A stretch of 64,000 bases of DNA from Angiostrongylus vasorum (Eukaryota > Nematoda > Chromadorea > Rhabditida > Metastrongylidae): the NCBI GenBank assembly GCA_018806985.1, contig JADANN010000422.1:766001-830000 (forward strand), given 5' to 3'. Below the pieces are notes generated by a model, which ran no database searches, was not told the origin of the DNA, and was given only the letters and a program-made list of their open reading frames with translations. The position numbers were made by a program, and so were the translations under genes. Positions 24,003 through 35,059 of this stretch are shown piece after piece. The stretch's first letter is position 1; each line of letters begins with the position of its first letter.

Positions 24003-24132
24003 TATTGTATTGTATTGTGTTTTTCTATGGAAGTAAATGTATGCTGTATAACAACTTCGCGATTGCTGAACAAGAAAACGACGCACTCATATTCCAATGC
24101 CGAGGTTAAGAGAAAGTCGATCCTGGAAACTG

Positions 24133-24146
24133 TTACAATCTGATTG
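24133..24146 (+). repeat. Right target-site duplication of the fold-back PLE
   Basis: Second copy of TTACAATCTGATTG. Confidence 0.85.
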
Positions 24147-24149
24147 TTT

Positions 24150-24638
24150 CCAAGATTAACACAGCATTCGATATCCAATTTGAAACCGTCTCTGGTGGTT
24201 TCTACTGGCGATTCTACTTTCCTCTCAGACTATCCTCGTTTTTTACCTCTTGAAAAGATGTTGTTCCATAAAGAAAGAGCTTTTGCCTTAATCCAATGCA
24301 GTTCATTGAGAATTATAATAACGCAATGAAGCGTTAATGATTGCTCTCCGAAGTTTCTATAGCGTTTTTGTCAAACACTGGAACAACTATGTAGATCCTT
24401 TCCTGCGCAGTACCTTTCACGTATCATTTAGAGTCTTTCCTTCATTAATATCTTTTTTTACTTTTTATTCATTAAATATTAATAGAAGAGAAGGCGTAGT
24501 TGTTTCCATTACCATTTCTTCTTTATGAAACGAGTTTTTTCTATGGGAAGATTTCATCATTCTACGTTATGCTGTTCAACTAAAACAGAATAAAGTTGGT
24601 CTATTTTTTTTCCATTCAGATACAATAATGTTGAAATA
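24150..24638. other. No gene recognised
   Basis: AT-rich sequence with no recognised feature. Confidence 0.5.
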
Positions 24639-24639
24639 T

Positions 24640-24970
24640 TCACGATATTTTCGCTACACATAACACCCTGCCGTGAAAATTGTAGTAGTCAGAAAATAAA
24701 AAAATAAGACATTGTGATTTTGACTGCAACCTCAGCTTGACTGGGTTCAATGCCGAAGTGGGCCCCCCAGATCAATCCCGTTGGCGGGTGGTTGCTCATC
24801 GCACTGGTAGATAGAAAAACTAGCTGAGAGAAACGCAAAGCAAGGGCCTTCGTTGCGCAGTGTGTAATACGCGGGCCCCCAGAAAGGGAGGTTGTGGCTC
24901 GATGTGGCGCGGGCTCCAAGCTTTGCGAATAACTCAGCATCGTTGTGGTTGTAATGTTCAAATAATTTGA
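24640..24970 (-). repeat. Repeat family C copy, near full length
   Basis: Both arms visible ('cataacaccctgccgtgaaa' at left, 'aactcagcatcgttgtggtt' at right). The core has a tRNA-like 'cgttgcgcagtgtgtaatac' with a degenerate box B 'gtggctcgatgtgg'. Confidence 0.8.
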
Positions 24971-24989
24971 AGCTTGTGTGATGTTTTAC

Positions 24990-25435
24990 ACATCTAAAGT
25001 CCACTTCGTTGGCAACTGTAGGTGTACTTTTTACAGATAATATTCTATAGTGAGAACCAACCTTCTAACCTACCTCTTTTTTTCCATAAATTTTTCAAAA
25101 ATGGCTGAACTATGATAGCAAACACCAATATATCTTCAAAAATGTCTACCGCCATTGAATGATTAAAGTTTCTCTATTCTTCAGAGTAACTGCTTTTTTG
25201 TTGCTGATCTTTTCCGAAATATGAGGGAGGTGTTGATCTCAAAAGACCTAGTCTACATAAATACTGTTGTAGGCCTTCATCACAATGAGCCAGTGTCATT
25301 GCACTTAAACTGACATCTTTACTGCAATTCTTTTTTCCGGGGCTGGGAAGCGTAATGTGGTATTGGTGCCGCTCATTAAGCACGGTGTTCATTTGACGCA
25401 CAGGTTCATCAAATCCCTACTCCTTTTGAAAAAAT
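24990..25435. other. No gene recognised
   Basis: AT-rich sequence with no recognised feature. Confidence 0.5.
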
Positions 25436-25439
25436 TGGT

Positions 25440-25690
25440 TGCATGTTTATCTAGGGAAAAGTTCACTCCCTGCTATCCCAAATTGGAACTCTCTAGCACG
25501 GCTATCCCACCACTGCTGGGAAAATCGGGTAGTCTCACTATTCAGCGACATTCATAAAGAGGGCAACGATTCTCAAGCAACAACCGAAGCCAAACGTGAG
25601 AACATCAAAGATTTTCGTGGATAAATGATAGGAGAAAATGAACTGAATTCAGGAAGTGCCAGGATCCTCACAGTCATTGTGAGGATTGGT
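25440..25690 (+). repeat. SINE family B copy, 5'-truncated
   Basis: Body and tail of family B: 'ctctagcacggctatcccac', 'cagcgacattcataaagagg', 'gattttcgtggataaatgat', 'caggatcctcacagtcattg'. It follows the 15480 copy most closely. Confidence 0.8.
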
Positions 25691-25694
25691 CTAT

Positions 25695-26030
25695 GAAGAA
25701 GATAAAGCTGAATTTTCGTGTTTTGCATAGCTTTCAGTTCATATCTGAGAGGTAAATTCCAAGAAATTTTAGTATTGGTTAGGTAATCATAGTTCGAGCA
25801 GCAGTTTCTTCATTAAACCTAATTCCCTTAGAAGATTCGCATCTTAAAGGGCCACTTTACATCTCTGTCTTCCTCTCAAATTCTTCATATTTCTTCACTG
25901 GAAAAAAGGGTGCTCATTTTTACTAAGAAGTGTTTCACTACTTCACAATAGTAGGAAGAACGCAAACGATCTGAACTTGTAGCTTCCTACTGGTCGGTAG
26001 ACGAACCGGCAATTAAAAACTGTAAATTGT
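25695..26030. other. No gene recognised
   Basis: AT-rich sequence with no recognised feature. Confidence 0.5.
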
Positions 26031-26034
26031 GACG

Positions 26035-26225
26035 GGCGATTGCTGATGGCATTGATCAATAGGAATAAGCTGAGAAACAGGCGAAACGGAGGACACCGCA
26101 TGGTGTGGTGATGAACGCGCTACCTCCCGAAAAAGGTAACAGCGCGTTTGTTCCCCACCGCAGACACCTGCAGTTCGCAGTTTGCAAACATCTCAGCATC
26201 ATTGAAACTATTAATTGTTTTGTGC
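26035..26225 (-). repeat. Repeat family C fragment
   Basis: Core plus one arm: 'gacgggcgattgctgatggc', 'cgcatggtgtggtgatgaac', 'gcgtttgttccccaccgcag', 'aacatctcagcatcattgaa'. Confidence 0.8.
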
Positions 26226-26499
26226 AGTCTTTTTTAACCTAAGTTTTTACCACATTTATATTGTTCTTTGGGAAAAAAGTACACACTGGGTGATCAACGT
26301 CGTTTTCTTTTTTGAGTTCTATTAAATGGGGGCTTGAGAATACTTGTTGATGCATTGAAATCGGGTTATTTATTTATTTCGTCAAACTTTATTTCTTACT
26401 GACGATTTTATTAGTGCTCCAGTTTCATGTTATCGATGTGGCACCGGAAGCGCTATGTTGTCAAGCAGAAAAAAACAGGTTGTTGTATAATGCTGGTTA

Positions 26500-26825
26500 T
26501 GGCGGGTAGCACAGTGATAATGATGCTAATCGTCAGGGCCACGGTACGGGTTCGACCCTGTCTCATGCGTCCACCAATCCTCTCATCAATACGATATTGG
26601 GACACTGGTACCAGACTCATCTGGAGAAAATTCACTATCTGGAATCCAAGTGCGAGTGTTGTAGTCCTGCTCTCTCAGGATTCCATCGCATGTTGACTTT
26701 ACCAGCACTGTACGAGATTCACGACGAAGACGAAATCCTCAAGCAGCATTCGAGCAAACACGCGAAAAATCTTCGGAGACTTTCGTGGATGATGGATACG
26801 AATAAACAGTGGAATGACACAGTGG
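26500..26825 (+). repeat. SINE family B copy with tRNA-like promoter
   Basis: The best head in the family: box A TAGCACAGTGATAA at 26507-26520 and a consensus box B GGGTTCGACCC at 26548-26558, 28 bases later, as in a tRNA gene. The 3' part ends 'cttcggagactttcgtggat'. This copy is what makes the tRNA-derived origin of family B convincing. It does not fold as a full tRNA. Confidence 0.85.
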
Positions 26826-26849
26826 TATGCCTATTGTGGTAGTGATGGC

Positions 26850-27185
26850 AGTTTTTTTTTCCCGTAAAGTAAAATTTTTTCCCGTGTAAGAATTCGTCTA
26901 TTACAATTATAATAGGAGGTGATACATGAATAAAGAACCTCGTAAATGATCCTTTTTTACTTGATTGATTCGGAAGCTTGGAGAATCTTTAGGATCTTTA
27001 AGGAATTGATCAATGTTGAACTCCTGATCTTTTTCTCTTCATAGTTGTCAAATGTCAATCTCCAGTTTCTTGATTCTCATCGTATTCTAAGTTTTTTGCG
27101 TATATATTCGCGATTACAACAAATATTTTACAGCTACAGCATTTGCTTAAGTTTTTCTCTAGTGTAGTTCCCTTGGAGACTTTTA
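26850..27185. other. No gene recognised
   Basis: AT-rich sequence; 'tttttttcccgtaaagtaaa' is followed by a near-duplicate 'attttttcccgtgtaag'. Confidence 0.5.
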
Positions 27186-27187
27186 TT

Positions 27188-27466
27188 TAAGAAAAATAAA
27201 GCTTTCGGCGTTGATCAATCCCTCTAGGATGCGCCATGCATTCGACTTCATTAACTAACGTTGGAGGTGATTTAATGTATATCTGGCTTTTTACAATTAC
27301 TCGCGGTGGCCTACCGATCTATCAAGCCAGTGCTGCTATCCTCCCAGATAAGTTTTGTACCAATTTGCCGAACCCAGAGGTATGGAAGGCTTGGTGGGCC
27401 ATGGGCGCCGGGATCGATTCCACGTGTGTGTCGCAGAGGCGCCTCCAACCACTGCGCCACACGTAT
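27188..27466 (-). repeat. SINE family A copy
   Basis: Complete reverse unit from 'aataaagctttcggcgttga' to 'ctccaaccactgcgccacac'. The 151-codon frame over it is a repeat frame. Confidence 0.9.
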
Positions 27467-27469
27467 TTT

Positions 27470-29065
27470 TTATTTACTAGAAGGAAATACTACTTTTTTT
27501 CGCTCGCTTGTCTTTATCTCGTTTGTGATCATCAGCTCGAAATAACTTGTTCGCTTGAAATGAACGTTCTTCGTTTTTGGAATCAAGTCCCTTCATCTTG
27601 TTCATTTATCTTCAAAGCATTTCGACTTTTCTGCTATAGAAGACATTCCAGTTCCATCTGGAAAAAGTTTATTTTACTCAAAATTGGTTGACTGTTTCCT
27701 AATTAAACATTGAGTAGAATCATAAGTATGAAGTTTTTCTACGAAGAGGATCCAATTCATCGTGAATTCATCATTTTTTTCATCAGATTGCGTGCGTTGT
27801 CATAGAAAATGAGCCATAACGTTCCTCCCGGAAAGCATGAATGGCCTTTAACCTCCATTCAACCATTTTATGAAGAATAAGACATTTTTCACATTAGTAA
27901 CACTTTCTCTTATCTTAGACATTTCAGTGGAGTATAAGAGCCACTTAACTACAATAATTAATTGGATTCAGTTACGTTTTGTAGCTTTCCATGGAGATGT
28001 AAAACACACTCTTTTTTCTTCACATACGCATCTGTGATGAAGCTGAAGTCGTTTTATTCATTTTCGGGCAGAATTACAATGTCAGGGAATTCTTGATGTT
28101 ACTACTATGTTTTCATTTCATAGGATCGAAAGAATTTTACTTGTGGAAGACTTCTTTGGTTGGCGATCACATCTGCTATTATTGCGAGGCTCCGATTTCT
28201 CTACAGTATTTTCATGAGGCTTTTTAATGGGTTGTTGGAGTTCCTGTACTTTTCCGCATCGTCGATTTTGTACTTTTTCTTCGAACTGGAAGATTTTTAT
28301 ATCTCTGGGAAAGGTTAGCATAGTTTGCCACTTCATGTTGAAAGTACATTTACAACCAGAGATATCAGACTATAGCTCTGTTCTCGAATTTTTCTAGTCG
28401 GTGATTGATGAGTAGGGCTTTACTGATGAGGGCACAAAATTTTTTGTCTGAGCGCTTTCCTAACCAAATCTCGTTTCCGTCCCATTTCACCAAGCCATTA
28501 TGTTCCTAGCACATTACTGGTATAATTGGCTACCGTACTAACATTTCAATCCTTGAGGTCTCTAATTCATTTTGTCGACAATGGCGAAGTTTTCTCTGTG
28601 TTTTTTTTAGCCGAACACCTTATAATCGGATGTCTTTGATCGTTTGTGTTTATTTTTAAAGTATTTCCTTTAAGCTCGTTTTCGTTTGCTAGCAGTTCTA
28701 TCCACCTTGAAACCATGGTGTCATCCTCATGGCTATTAATAGAACGGGACTGTAACTATTTCGCTTTCCCTAACCTGCTCTTGTCCTGACAGTATTTCGT
28801 TTGTACTCGACTTCGTTTATATCTCTTAAAATCGTAAATTCCAACACGGGGTAAAAGGTTCAACGATTGAAAGGTGCTAGTTGATATCATGCAATTTCGT
28901 TTTCCAGGGTACAATTATGAAGTAGTTAATCAAGAGAATAAAAAAAACGCTCTTTATCATTCCACCACTGCTACGTTTTGCTTTAGGATTACTACTAGTC
29001 TAACTAAAAAAGAACACTTTTTAGGGTGTGCTATACTTATGGAAGAGGATTGCCGAAAAGCTTTA
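27470..29065. other. No gene firmly recognised; weak exon candidate at 28907-29068 (+)
   Basis: At 28907 a 'cgttttccag' acceptor precedes a 53-codon frame (GYNYEVVNQENKKNALYHST...) ending in TGA at 29066-29068. There is no upstream exon in phase, so it is not called. Confidence 0.3.
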
Positions 29066-29069
29066 TGAA

Positions 29070-29495
29070 AGCCACAACGATGCTTAGATAAACGTAAAAC
29101 TTCGATACCGAGCCACATCGAGCCACGATTTGCCTTTCCGGGAGCTCGCGCATTACACACTGCACTATGGAGGTCCTTGCTCTGCGTTTCTCTCAGCTAG
29201 CTTTCTATCTGCCAGTGTCATCAGCAATCACTCGTCAACGGGATTGATCTAGGAAGCCCACATCGGCATTGAACACAGTTCATTTAATGGCACTGGTAGA
29301 TAGAAAACTAGCTGAGAGAATCGCAGAGCAAGGGTTTGCGTGGCGCAGTGTGTAGTGCGCGGGCGCCTAGAAAGGGAAATTGTGGTTTAATCTGGCCAGG
29401 AGTCGAAGTTTTGCGAATATCTCAGCATCGCTGTGGTTGTTTTCGCACAATACTCTGCCGTGAAAATTGCAGTAGGCAGTAAATAAAAGAGTAAA
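29070..29495 (-). repeat. Repeat family C copy, complete fold-back
   Basis: Two inverted halves: the left half has 'ccacaacgatgcttagataa', 'tttctctcagctagctttct', 'catcagcaatcactcgtcaa'; the right half returns through 'gatagaaaactagctgagag' to 'atctcagcatcgctgtggtt' and 'tgccgtgaaaattgcagtag'. The right half contains a box A TGGCGCAGTGTG at 29340. It is the clearest example of the family's hairpin structure. Confidence 0.85.
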
Positions 29496-29544
29496 CTTTA
29501 TAAAACAAGTTTATGGGATGGTCCGACATCACATTTTGTGCTGA

Positions 29545-29760
29545 TTCTAGCATCTGTTCGATCGGCTGCATTCCTTCGTATCTTTGATCTACGAAAGTTT
29601 GCTGACTTCAAGTGTGACCTCAGGTGCTGCGTGAGGATTTCGGTCTCTTCATGAATGTTGTCAAGTGCTGGTTGAGTCGATTCTCTTTGGAATTCTAGGG
29701 CAAGTGTGCTAACGTGTTCCTAGTTTTTCATCACACTCAGGCGTTATCCCTTCTCGATCG
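29545..29760 (-). repeat. SINE family B copy, diverged, head missing
   Basis: Shares 'tgcgtgaggatttcggtctc', 'atgaatgttgtcaagtgctg' and 'ttgagtcgattctctttgga' blocks. Confidence 0.65.
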
Positions 29761-29904
29761 GAGGAAATTTTTCCCTATACATGTAGGATGCCTTCTTTCC
29801 GGCACCGACAACACGTTGTATTACGGTTCAAATAGGTTTTTATATAAATTAAGTGTTCAGTTTCTTGATAAGACTGACAAACTCTGTTGAAAAGACATTT
29901 ACCT

Positions 29905-29952
29905 CTTATTGGCTAACATTTCAGCAGATGTCATCTTCTTCAGAGCGTAGAA
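29905..29952 (-). ncRNA. Degenerate hammerhead-like PLE end
   Basis: Reverse strand: GCT-CTGAAGA, a stem II AGAT-GAC-ATCT, then GCTGAAAT in place of GAAAC, GTT and AGCC. Core partly mutated. It resembles the PLE ends at 32822 and 52847. Confidence 0.45.
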
Positions 29953-30067
29953 ATGGTTTCGATCGTGTGTGTTCTATATGGTCAAACCTCCCCATAATTT
30001 TGAGCGAAAAACAACTCAAGACAAATATTTCAATATCACGCTAAGCTACCTTCATTGTACAACTTTA

Positions 30068-30325
30068 TGTGCCTGCGTAGAGCAGTGTTCAGGAGTTGCC
30101 TTGCGAGTGTGCATGATCGTTGGCTCGATCCATCCCCCGGCTAAGATTTCTGTTTGGAAAAAATTGTACCGGTCTTGTCTGTGAGAACGAAGCACTAACT
30201 TCACATATCGGTAAGCCTTCAAAAGTCGTTGTAGGCTTAAATACGCATCTAATCATCTCTGTAATTCTTATGGAGTGGAATGCAAGATTTCTAGGCGATG
30301 TGTGAATGCTGAAAACTCTTACGCT
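30068..30325 (+). repeat. SINE family A copy, strongly diverged
   Basis: Head 'gcgtagagcagtgttcagga', then 'ggctcgatccatccccc', 'ttgtaccggtcttgtctgtg', 'acatatcggtaagcc' and 'tgtaggcttaaatacgcat': the family order is kept with many substitutions. Confidence 0.65.
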
Positions 30326-30747
30326 TTAACACATTTAAAGACAAGAAACCACTCTTGGGAAGCTCATATAGGATGATAACTGCCTGCTTTTTCGCTTCAC
30401 AGAATTCAGTTGTTTCTTTTGAAGTTATGAAAAGCGATTAAAAAAAATATAGTGAGCTTTACTACCTTGTAATCCACTGGTGAATGTAGTTCCAACTCAT
30501 TTAAGGTAAGAACGTATAGAAATGAAGTTTACTATCTTATGGATGTTTTGTTGTTCCAGTGGCTTACTAGTTTATGGTTAGGATATTGCTAGAACTTTAA
30601 CTCCAATCTGCAGCACGGTGTTCAGGAGAATCGCACAAGCGAAAAAAGAAGCCATACATTCATCCTAAAACGTAGTCAGTTGTAGTTGTCAGAAGGACTA
30701 GTCCCAAGCTAGGAACAGTTCCAAACTTTTTTACTTGTCTTGTTTTA

Positions 30748-30900
30748 TACGACCCGTCTTCACATCTATTGTTCGGATCCCAGCACTTCTCACAATCGAT
30801 TCCTCGCTTCCATCATCCACTAAGGTCTTCCTACTATTACATGTGGCTTCGGTTGCTGCTTAAAGATGTTGATTTCATCTTGAACGTCAAGGAATAAGTC
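30748..30900 (-). repeat. SINE family B tail fragment
   Basis: 'gacccgtcttcacatctatt', 'cggatcccagcacttctcac', 'catcatccactaaggtcttc' and 'ggcttcggttgctgctt' match the tail of the 56735 copy. The head half is absent. Confidence 0.75.
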
Positions 30901-30904
30901 TGGC

Positions 30905-31740
30905 GGAATTAGTATGAAGTAATTTTGTACTAGCTATACTGAGACTTTTACAGTAACAGCCCTATAATCACCTCTATGAAGGTGCCCCAGTTGTTTGACG
31001 TTGGTCGAGCCTATCTGTTTCTGATCCAGGAAAACCGTGTGAGAGAAAACTAAACGACGAAGCAGCACAACAAATTGCTTAAATCGACAGCAGAACTCTT
31101 TCCATCGACTTCAGTATTGTAGGAATGCGCAGAAGACAAGTTTTGAAGCTGAGTAATCGCTGTTCGATTCGTGTCGTTGAGTAAGAATTTCTCAAGGTGT
31201 ATGTAAGGGCATTCTTCATCGGTGTTTTGATATCTTCCTTCTCATCCGGTATGTAACAAAAATTCAGTGCCCGTTGTGCCCGCGCATTCTTAGTTGATTG
31301 TCCAGTCTTCCTATGATGATGTCGAAAATCTCTTTGGGTTGCATGACTCTACTGGTGAATGACGCCCCGCTGTAAATGACAGCAGGACATCAAGAAGTAT
31401 CGCTGCCCACAATGAAACGCAGTAAGGCGCAAAATACATCTACAAGAAAGAAGCCACTGAATTTTATCGCAACTTGATTTTCCTTTATCTAATATGAACC
31501 TATATTTGTCATGGGCCTGCAAACTGTCGCAACCTTTTACATTTTCATTCTGCGTTGATTTATCTCTGAGTGACGCGTCGTATATAGTGAAGTTGTTCAT
31601 TTTCCAGCATGCAGGAGTTTTCAGTTTTGTTGTAAAGCCAGATCTTAAACTTGGATAATTAGACCGTTTGTAAGCAATGTTAATAGGACAACCCCAAAAG
31701 GCCGACTTTCTATAAACCACGGCACAAATAATCAATATAC
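30905..31740. other. No gene recognised
   Basis: A 128-codon reverse frame at 31349-31735 has no protein signature and no splice context that I can defend. Confidence 0.4.
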
Positions 31741-31744
31741 CTAT

Positions 31745-32215
31745 ATATGTTTTTACGAACTGCCCTTGTTGAGCTGATGGGAGGTTGGAATAAGTTGTCG
31801 TTGTGGCTGTTGTTGTTGCTTGATAGCTGACGTTTCGGCTATTTTACGTTCCTTAGAGCCGTGTTGTTGGGAGTGGAACATAACGATAAAATGACATTAG
31901 ACTTGAGAAATATAAACACTAAAGTGATCAGTAAGTGGAGATGACGTGAAGAGTAACAAGGACCACTAACAATAGTAAGCATTGTTTGCGGTAGTGTTAA
32001 AATGATAGGATGAGATTGTAGAGAAATCATTATATTGTACGTTTTTAGTTGCAAGGAATGGTCGAGTGGAAGTGGTATATGATGTTGGTAGATTTTATAC
32101 ACGGTCTGTGAATGAGGGGGAGCCTGCAGTAATCTAAACATGTGATCACTGGATATACGGAGAAGTGCAGAAGCAGTGGTTACAGATATAGGGGTGCAGA
32201 TATAGATATAGGCAT
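31745..32215 (-). mobile_element. Second-family PLE terminal fragment
   Basis: Begins at a hammerhead-like end (31825-31862) and continues through about 350 bp whose reverse-strand frame (31839-32141) has low complexity and no domain. The relation to PLE rests on the end motif and its position relative to the body. The right border is unclear. Confidence 0.5.
31825..31862 (-). ncRNA. Hammerhead-like motif, variant core
   Basis: Reverse strand: GGCT, CTAAGGA (consensus CTGANGA, two changes), loop, GCC-GAAAC, GTC, AGCTATC. Stem I and the GAAAC/GTC half are intact; the first core box is mutated. Confidence 0.55.
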
Positions 32216-32324
32216 AAATGGAGTGCTCTTATCCTAGGTCAGGATGAGAACGTGCACATGTTACGAAAGTGGAATTCAGCCATTTGAGGACAAGTTGCGG
32301 AAGCAAATTTTTTAATACCACAAT

Positions 32325-32725
32325 TACTTGGATACTTGGATGGCCTACTCTCACTGGTTGTGCGGTTCTCAGTGTACTCTCCATTTTTCGGAGTTTTGCT
32401 GGTTCAGTCATTGTGTTTCCCTGGAGTCCCACGGTCAGCCTGACCAAAGTCTGGCCCAGGTCGTCATCAGCACAAGCAGTCGCTACTCTTGTGGTTTAGA
32501 GGGAAATTTGCCACCATGCGACTAGTTTGATACCAGGATGGTGGTGGATCCTGGTTTTGGTTCACTCTTAGCTGGGCTTTCTGACGGAAACGCCGGACTA
32601 CTTTTAGGACGAGATACCCTCCCGAAGGGATGGATACCCCTGCTATCCATCGCGACCCGACATCCAGGAACACCTCCCAGCCACGATGATGTGGTAAACC
32701 GTCTGGGGGAATACCACAGATGAGG
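32325..32725 (+). repeat. Repeat family D copy
   Basis: Forward copy from 'atacttggatggcctactct' to 'gatgtggtaaaccgtctggg'. Same block order as at 9383-9765. Family D is often preceded by 'tacttggat', seen also at 33788 and 62850. Confidence 0.85.
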
Positions 32726-32768
32726 ATAATTAACTACACCAACTTCACTTAACCTCGGCTTGTGTAAT

Positions 32769-32937
32769 CATTACACCTATTTAGATTGTTCAGTTTATAC
32801 GAGGTTGATAAAGATGTTTGTTCGGCTAACGTTTTCTTCGTCTTCTTCACAGCCGATAATCGAGTCGGTGGTCACTGTCGTTTCTGCGCTCCTCATTACT
32901 CTGGTTGCCTCATTACACTTATTTAGATTGTTCAGTT
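32769..32937 (-). mobile_element. Short PLE-like end between long direct repeats
   Basis: A 27-bp direct repeat (cattacacYtatttagattg plus ttcagtt) at 32769-32795 and 32911-32937 encloses 115 bp that starts near a hammerhead-like motif (32822-32857). It reads as a small PLE-derived insertion with a long target duplication; a segmental duplication is the alternative. Confidence 0.55.
32822..32857 (-). ncRNA. Hammerhead-like motif, degenerate
   Basis: Reverse strand: TCGGCT and AGCCGA form a perfect 6-bp stem I; the core boxes read GTGAAGA and GAAAAC with GTT, each one change from consensus. Stem II is weak. Confidence 0.5.
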
Positions 32938-33159
32938 CAGGATAGAACCCATATGTATTGCAGGGCATCTCTAAGCACTGAGCTACATGCGCCCTTAATC
33001 ATCACTTACAAACAGTTATTTCACAAAGCGCGAAAGCAGTTCCAAAAAAAGTACCATTCGACCATTCTTCCTTATTTTTCTTTGTGGCGACTTTTTTTTT
33101 GAATAATTGCTCCATTCTTTTGTTCTCTCGAAAGCGATTTGGATTCCATCTTTTTGGAA

Positions 33160-33446
33160 GAAAAAAAGGCTCGGTAGAGCAGTGGTCGGAGGCGCCCTGC
33201 AATGCACATGGAATCGATCCTCGCGCCCCACGTTCACAAAGCCTTTCATCCCTCTGGGGTCAGCAAATTGCTAGCACAGTTGTCTGACAGGATAGCAGCA
33301 CTGGCTCAATACATCGATTGGCTACCGCGAGTCATTGTAAAGGCCAGATATGCATTAAATCACCTTCAACGATGCTTGATGAATGAAGTTAAATGCATGG
33401 CACCTCCCTCACAGAATGATCAACGCCGAGATCTTTATCCTTTATT
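33160..33446 (+). repeat. SINE family A copy
   Basis: Head 'ggctcggtagagcagtggtc', body 'tggaatcgatcctcgcgccc' and 'cgcgagtcattgtaaaggcc', end 'gagatctttatccttta'. Confidence 0.9.
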
Positions 33447-33782
33447 TTATGGACATTGTTCACTTTGAATAAAACTTATCCTAATGACGAAATCAAATCT
33501 TGAAAAGATTTGAGTTCTTTGGGAAAAAACTATGAACAAGATGGGTGTGCCTGGAACATTGCTGGATCCATGTATTGGATTTGATCAACTGTTGAAAGAA
33601 ATTTGAATGTGAGAACAGCAAAAAAAAACTTTTTCTTATAAGCGAACGTCTAGAATCTCACTTCAGGGATACTTTCCGATTCTAGACTCTGCCTTCCGCT
33701 ACAGCTTTCTACTGAATGCTCTCACTTTTTGCGAAGGCACGGAATTCATCATTTATATAGGGTTGTTAGTGAATGCTAGGAT

Positions 33783-34160
33783 ACTAGGGTACTTGGATGG
33801 CCCGCCTTCACTGTTTATGCGGGCCCCCAGCATAATCCCCATTTTTCGGAAATTTGCTGGTTAAGCCATTGTGGTTCCCTGGAATCCCCATGTCAGCCTG
33901 GCCGAAGTCTGCCCCAGGTTATCATTGCCGCCCTTATGGAACAGATGGAGATTTACCACCATGCGACTAGTTTGATACCAGGACAGTAGTGGATCTTAGC
34001 ATTGGTTTACTCTTACCTGGGCTTCCTGATAGAAACGGTGGACTTCTTTTCAGCTTGAATACGCCGCTGTGAGGATGAGTCCCTTGCTGTATTTCGCAGA
34101 CCAACACCCAGGAACACTTCCCAGCCACGATGAGGCGATAAACCGTTGCGAGGAAAGTTG
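33783..34160 (+). repeat. Repeat family D copy
   Basis: From 'gtacttggatggcccgcctt' to 'gatgaggcgataaaccgttg'. It has small indels relative to the other long copies. Confidence 0.85.
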
Positions 34161-34164
34161 TTAG

Positions 34165-34780
34165 CGAATGCACTAGAATGCATGATGAAACCGCTAAAAT
34201 GTAACTACGTCAGCGTTGGGTAATTGTTTTTTTCAAAGCTTTGCTCCGCAGATGACACAAAGTTTTGCGATATTGGAAAAAACCTCTCGAAGAGCTGAAT
34301 GTGACAAGGAGATGAACTACACTCTCAAGAAAACCGCGAAAGAATCTGCCAGTTTACAGAGAACGCCCGATTTTGTAGGAAAAGGAAGTGGATGTAATCA
34401 ATAAATTTGGGATAAAACATTAAAGCGAAAAAAATTCGGTGTCACCTGCATCGTCGCGCCATGGTTTTTCACTATCCTGTACTTCTCTATCTCTTTTCAT
34501 TTACCGCTAATAAGGCTTTTTTTTAAACTTTTTGTGCAGAATGCTAGGAAAACATAAAACGTTCGCCTCTCCGTATACGCCACTTTTGAAAAAAGAAAAC
34601 TTTACAACGCGTAAAATCCCCAGGAAATTAAATATGGCGTGATGAAATGTATCGATATTTAACGAATGTTCAGTTAAGTGCCAGAGACGACTGACTCAAG
34701 TGGAAAATGTTATCCAAAGCTTCTAAAATCGCAATCGAGATTTTAGAGGGTGATTAAATGCATGCATGGACAGTATGCGG
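34165..34780. other. No gene recognised
   Basis: AT-rich sequence; a 62-codon frame at 34216 shows no signature. Confidence 0.5.
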
Positions 34781-34782
34781 CG

Positions 34783-35055
34783 TGTGTGCCGCAGTGGTTG
34801 GAGGCGTCCTGCAATGCACATGGAATCGATCCTCGCGCCCATAACCCACCAAGCCCGACATGCCTCCGTGGTTGGCAAATTGGTACCAGACTTGTCTGGG
34901 AGGTTAGCAGCACTGGGTCGATACATCAGTAGGCTACCCCGAGTCATTGTAAAGGCCACATATGCATTCAATCACCTCCAAACGATGCTTAATGAAGTCG
35001 AATGCATGGCGCATCCCTAAAGGGTTGATCAGCTCCGAGAGCTCTATCTTTTTTT
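34783..35055 (+). repeat. SINE family A copy
   Basis: Head 'gtgtgccgcagtggttggag', box-B-like 'gaatcgatcc', central 'ggtaccagacttgtctggga', end 'gagagctctatc' followed by T8. Confidence 0.9.
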
Positions 35056-35059
35056 TAAT

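Larger units (their letters stand above)
23516..24132 (+). mobile_element. Fold-back (ORF-less) Penelope-like element
   Basis: Two inverted arms of about 230 bp (about 23511-23740 and 23860-24089), roughly 90-95% identical, around a 119-bp spacer. The sequences match the terminal repeats of the coding PLE at 58747-61083, including 'gctgacgtttcggcagtatc' and 'caatgccgaggtta'. The right end extends about 43 bp further than the left, to 'cctggaaactg', so the left arm is truncated as expected for a PLE inserted 3'-end first. Exact 14-bp direct repeats flank it. There is no protein coding, so it must have moved with enzymes supplied elsewhere. Confidence 0.85.
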
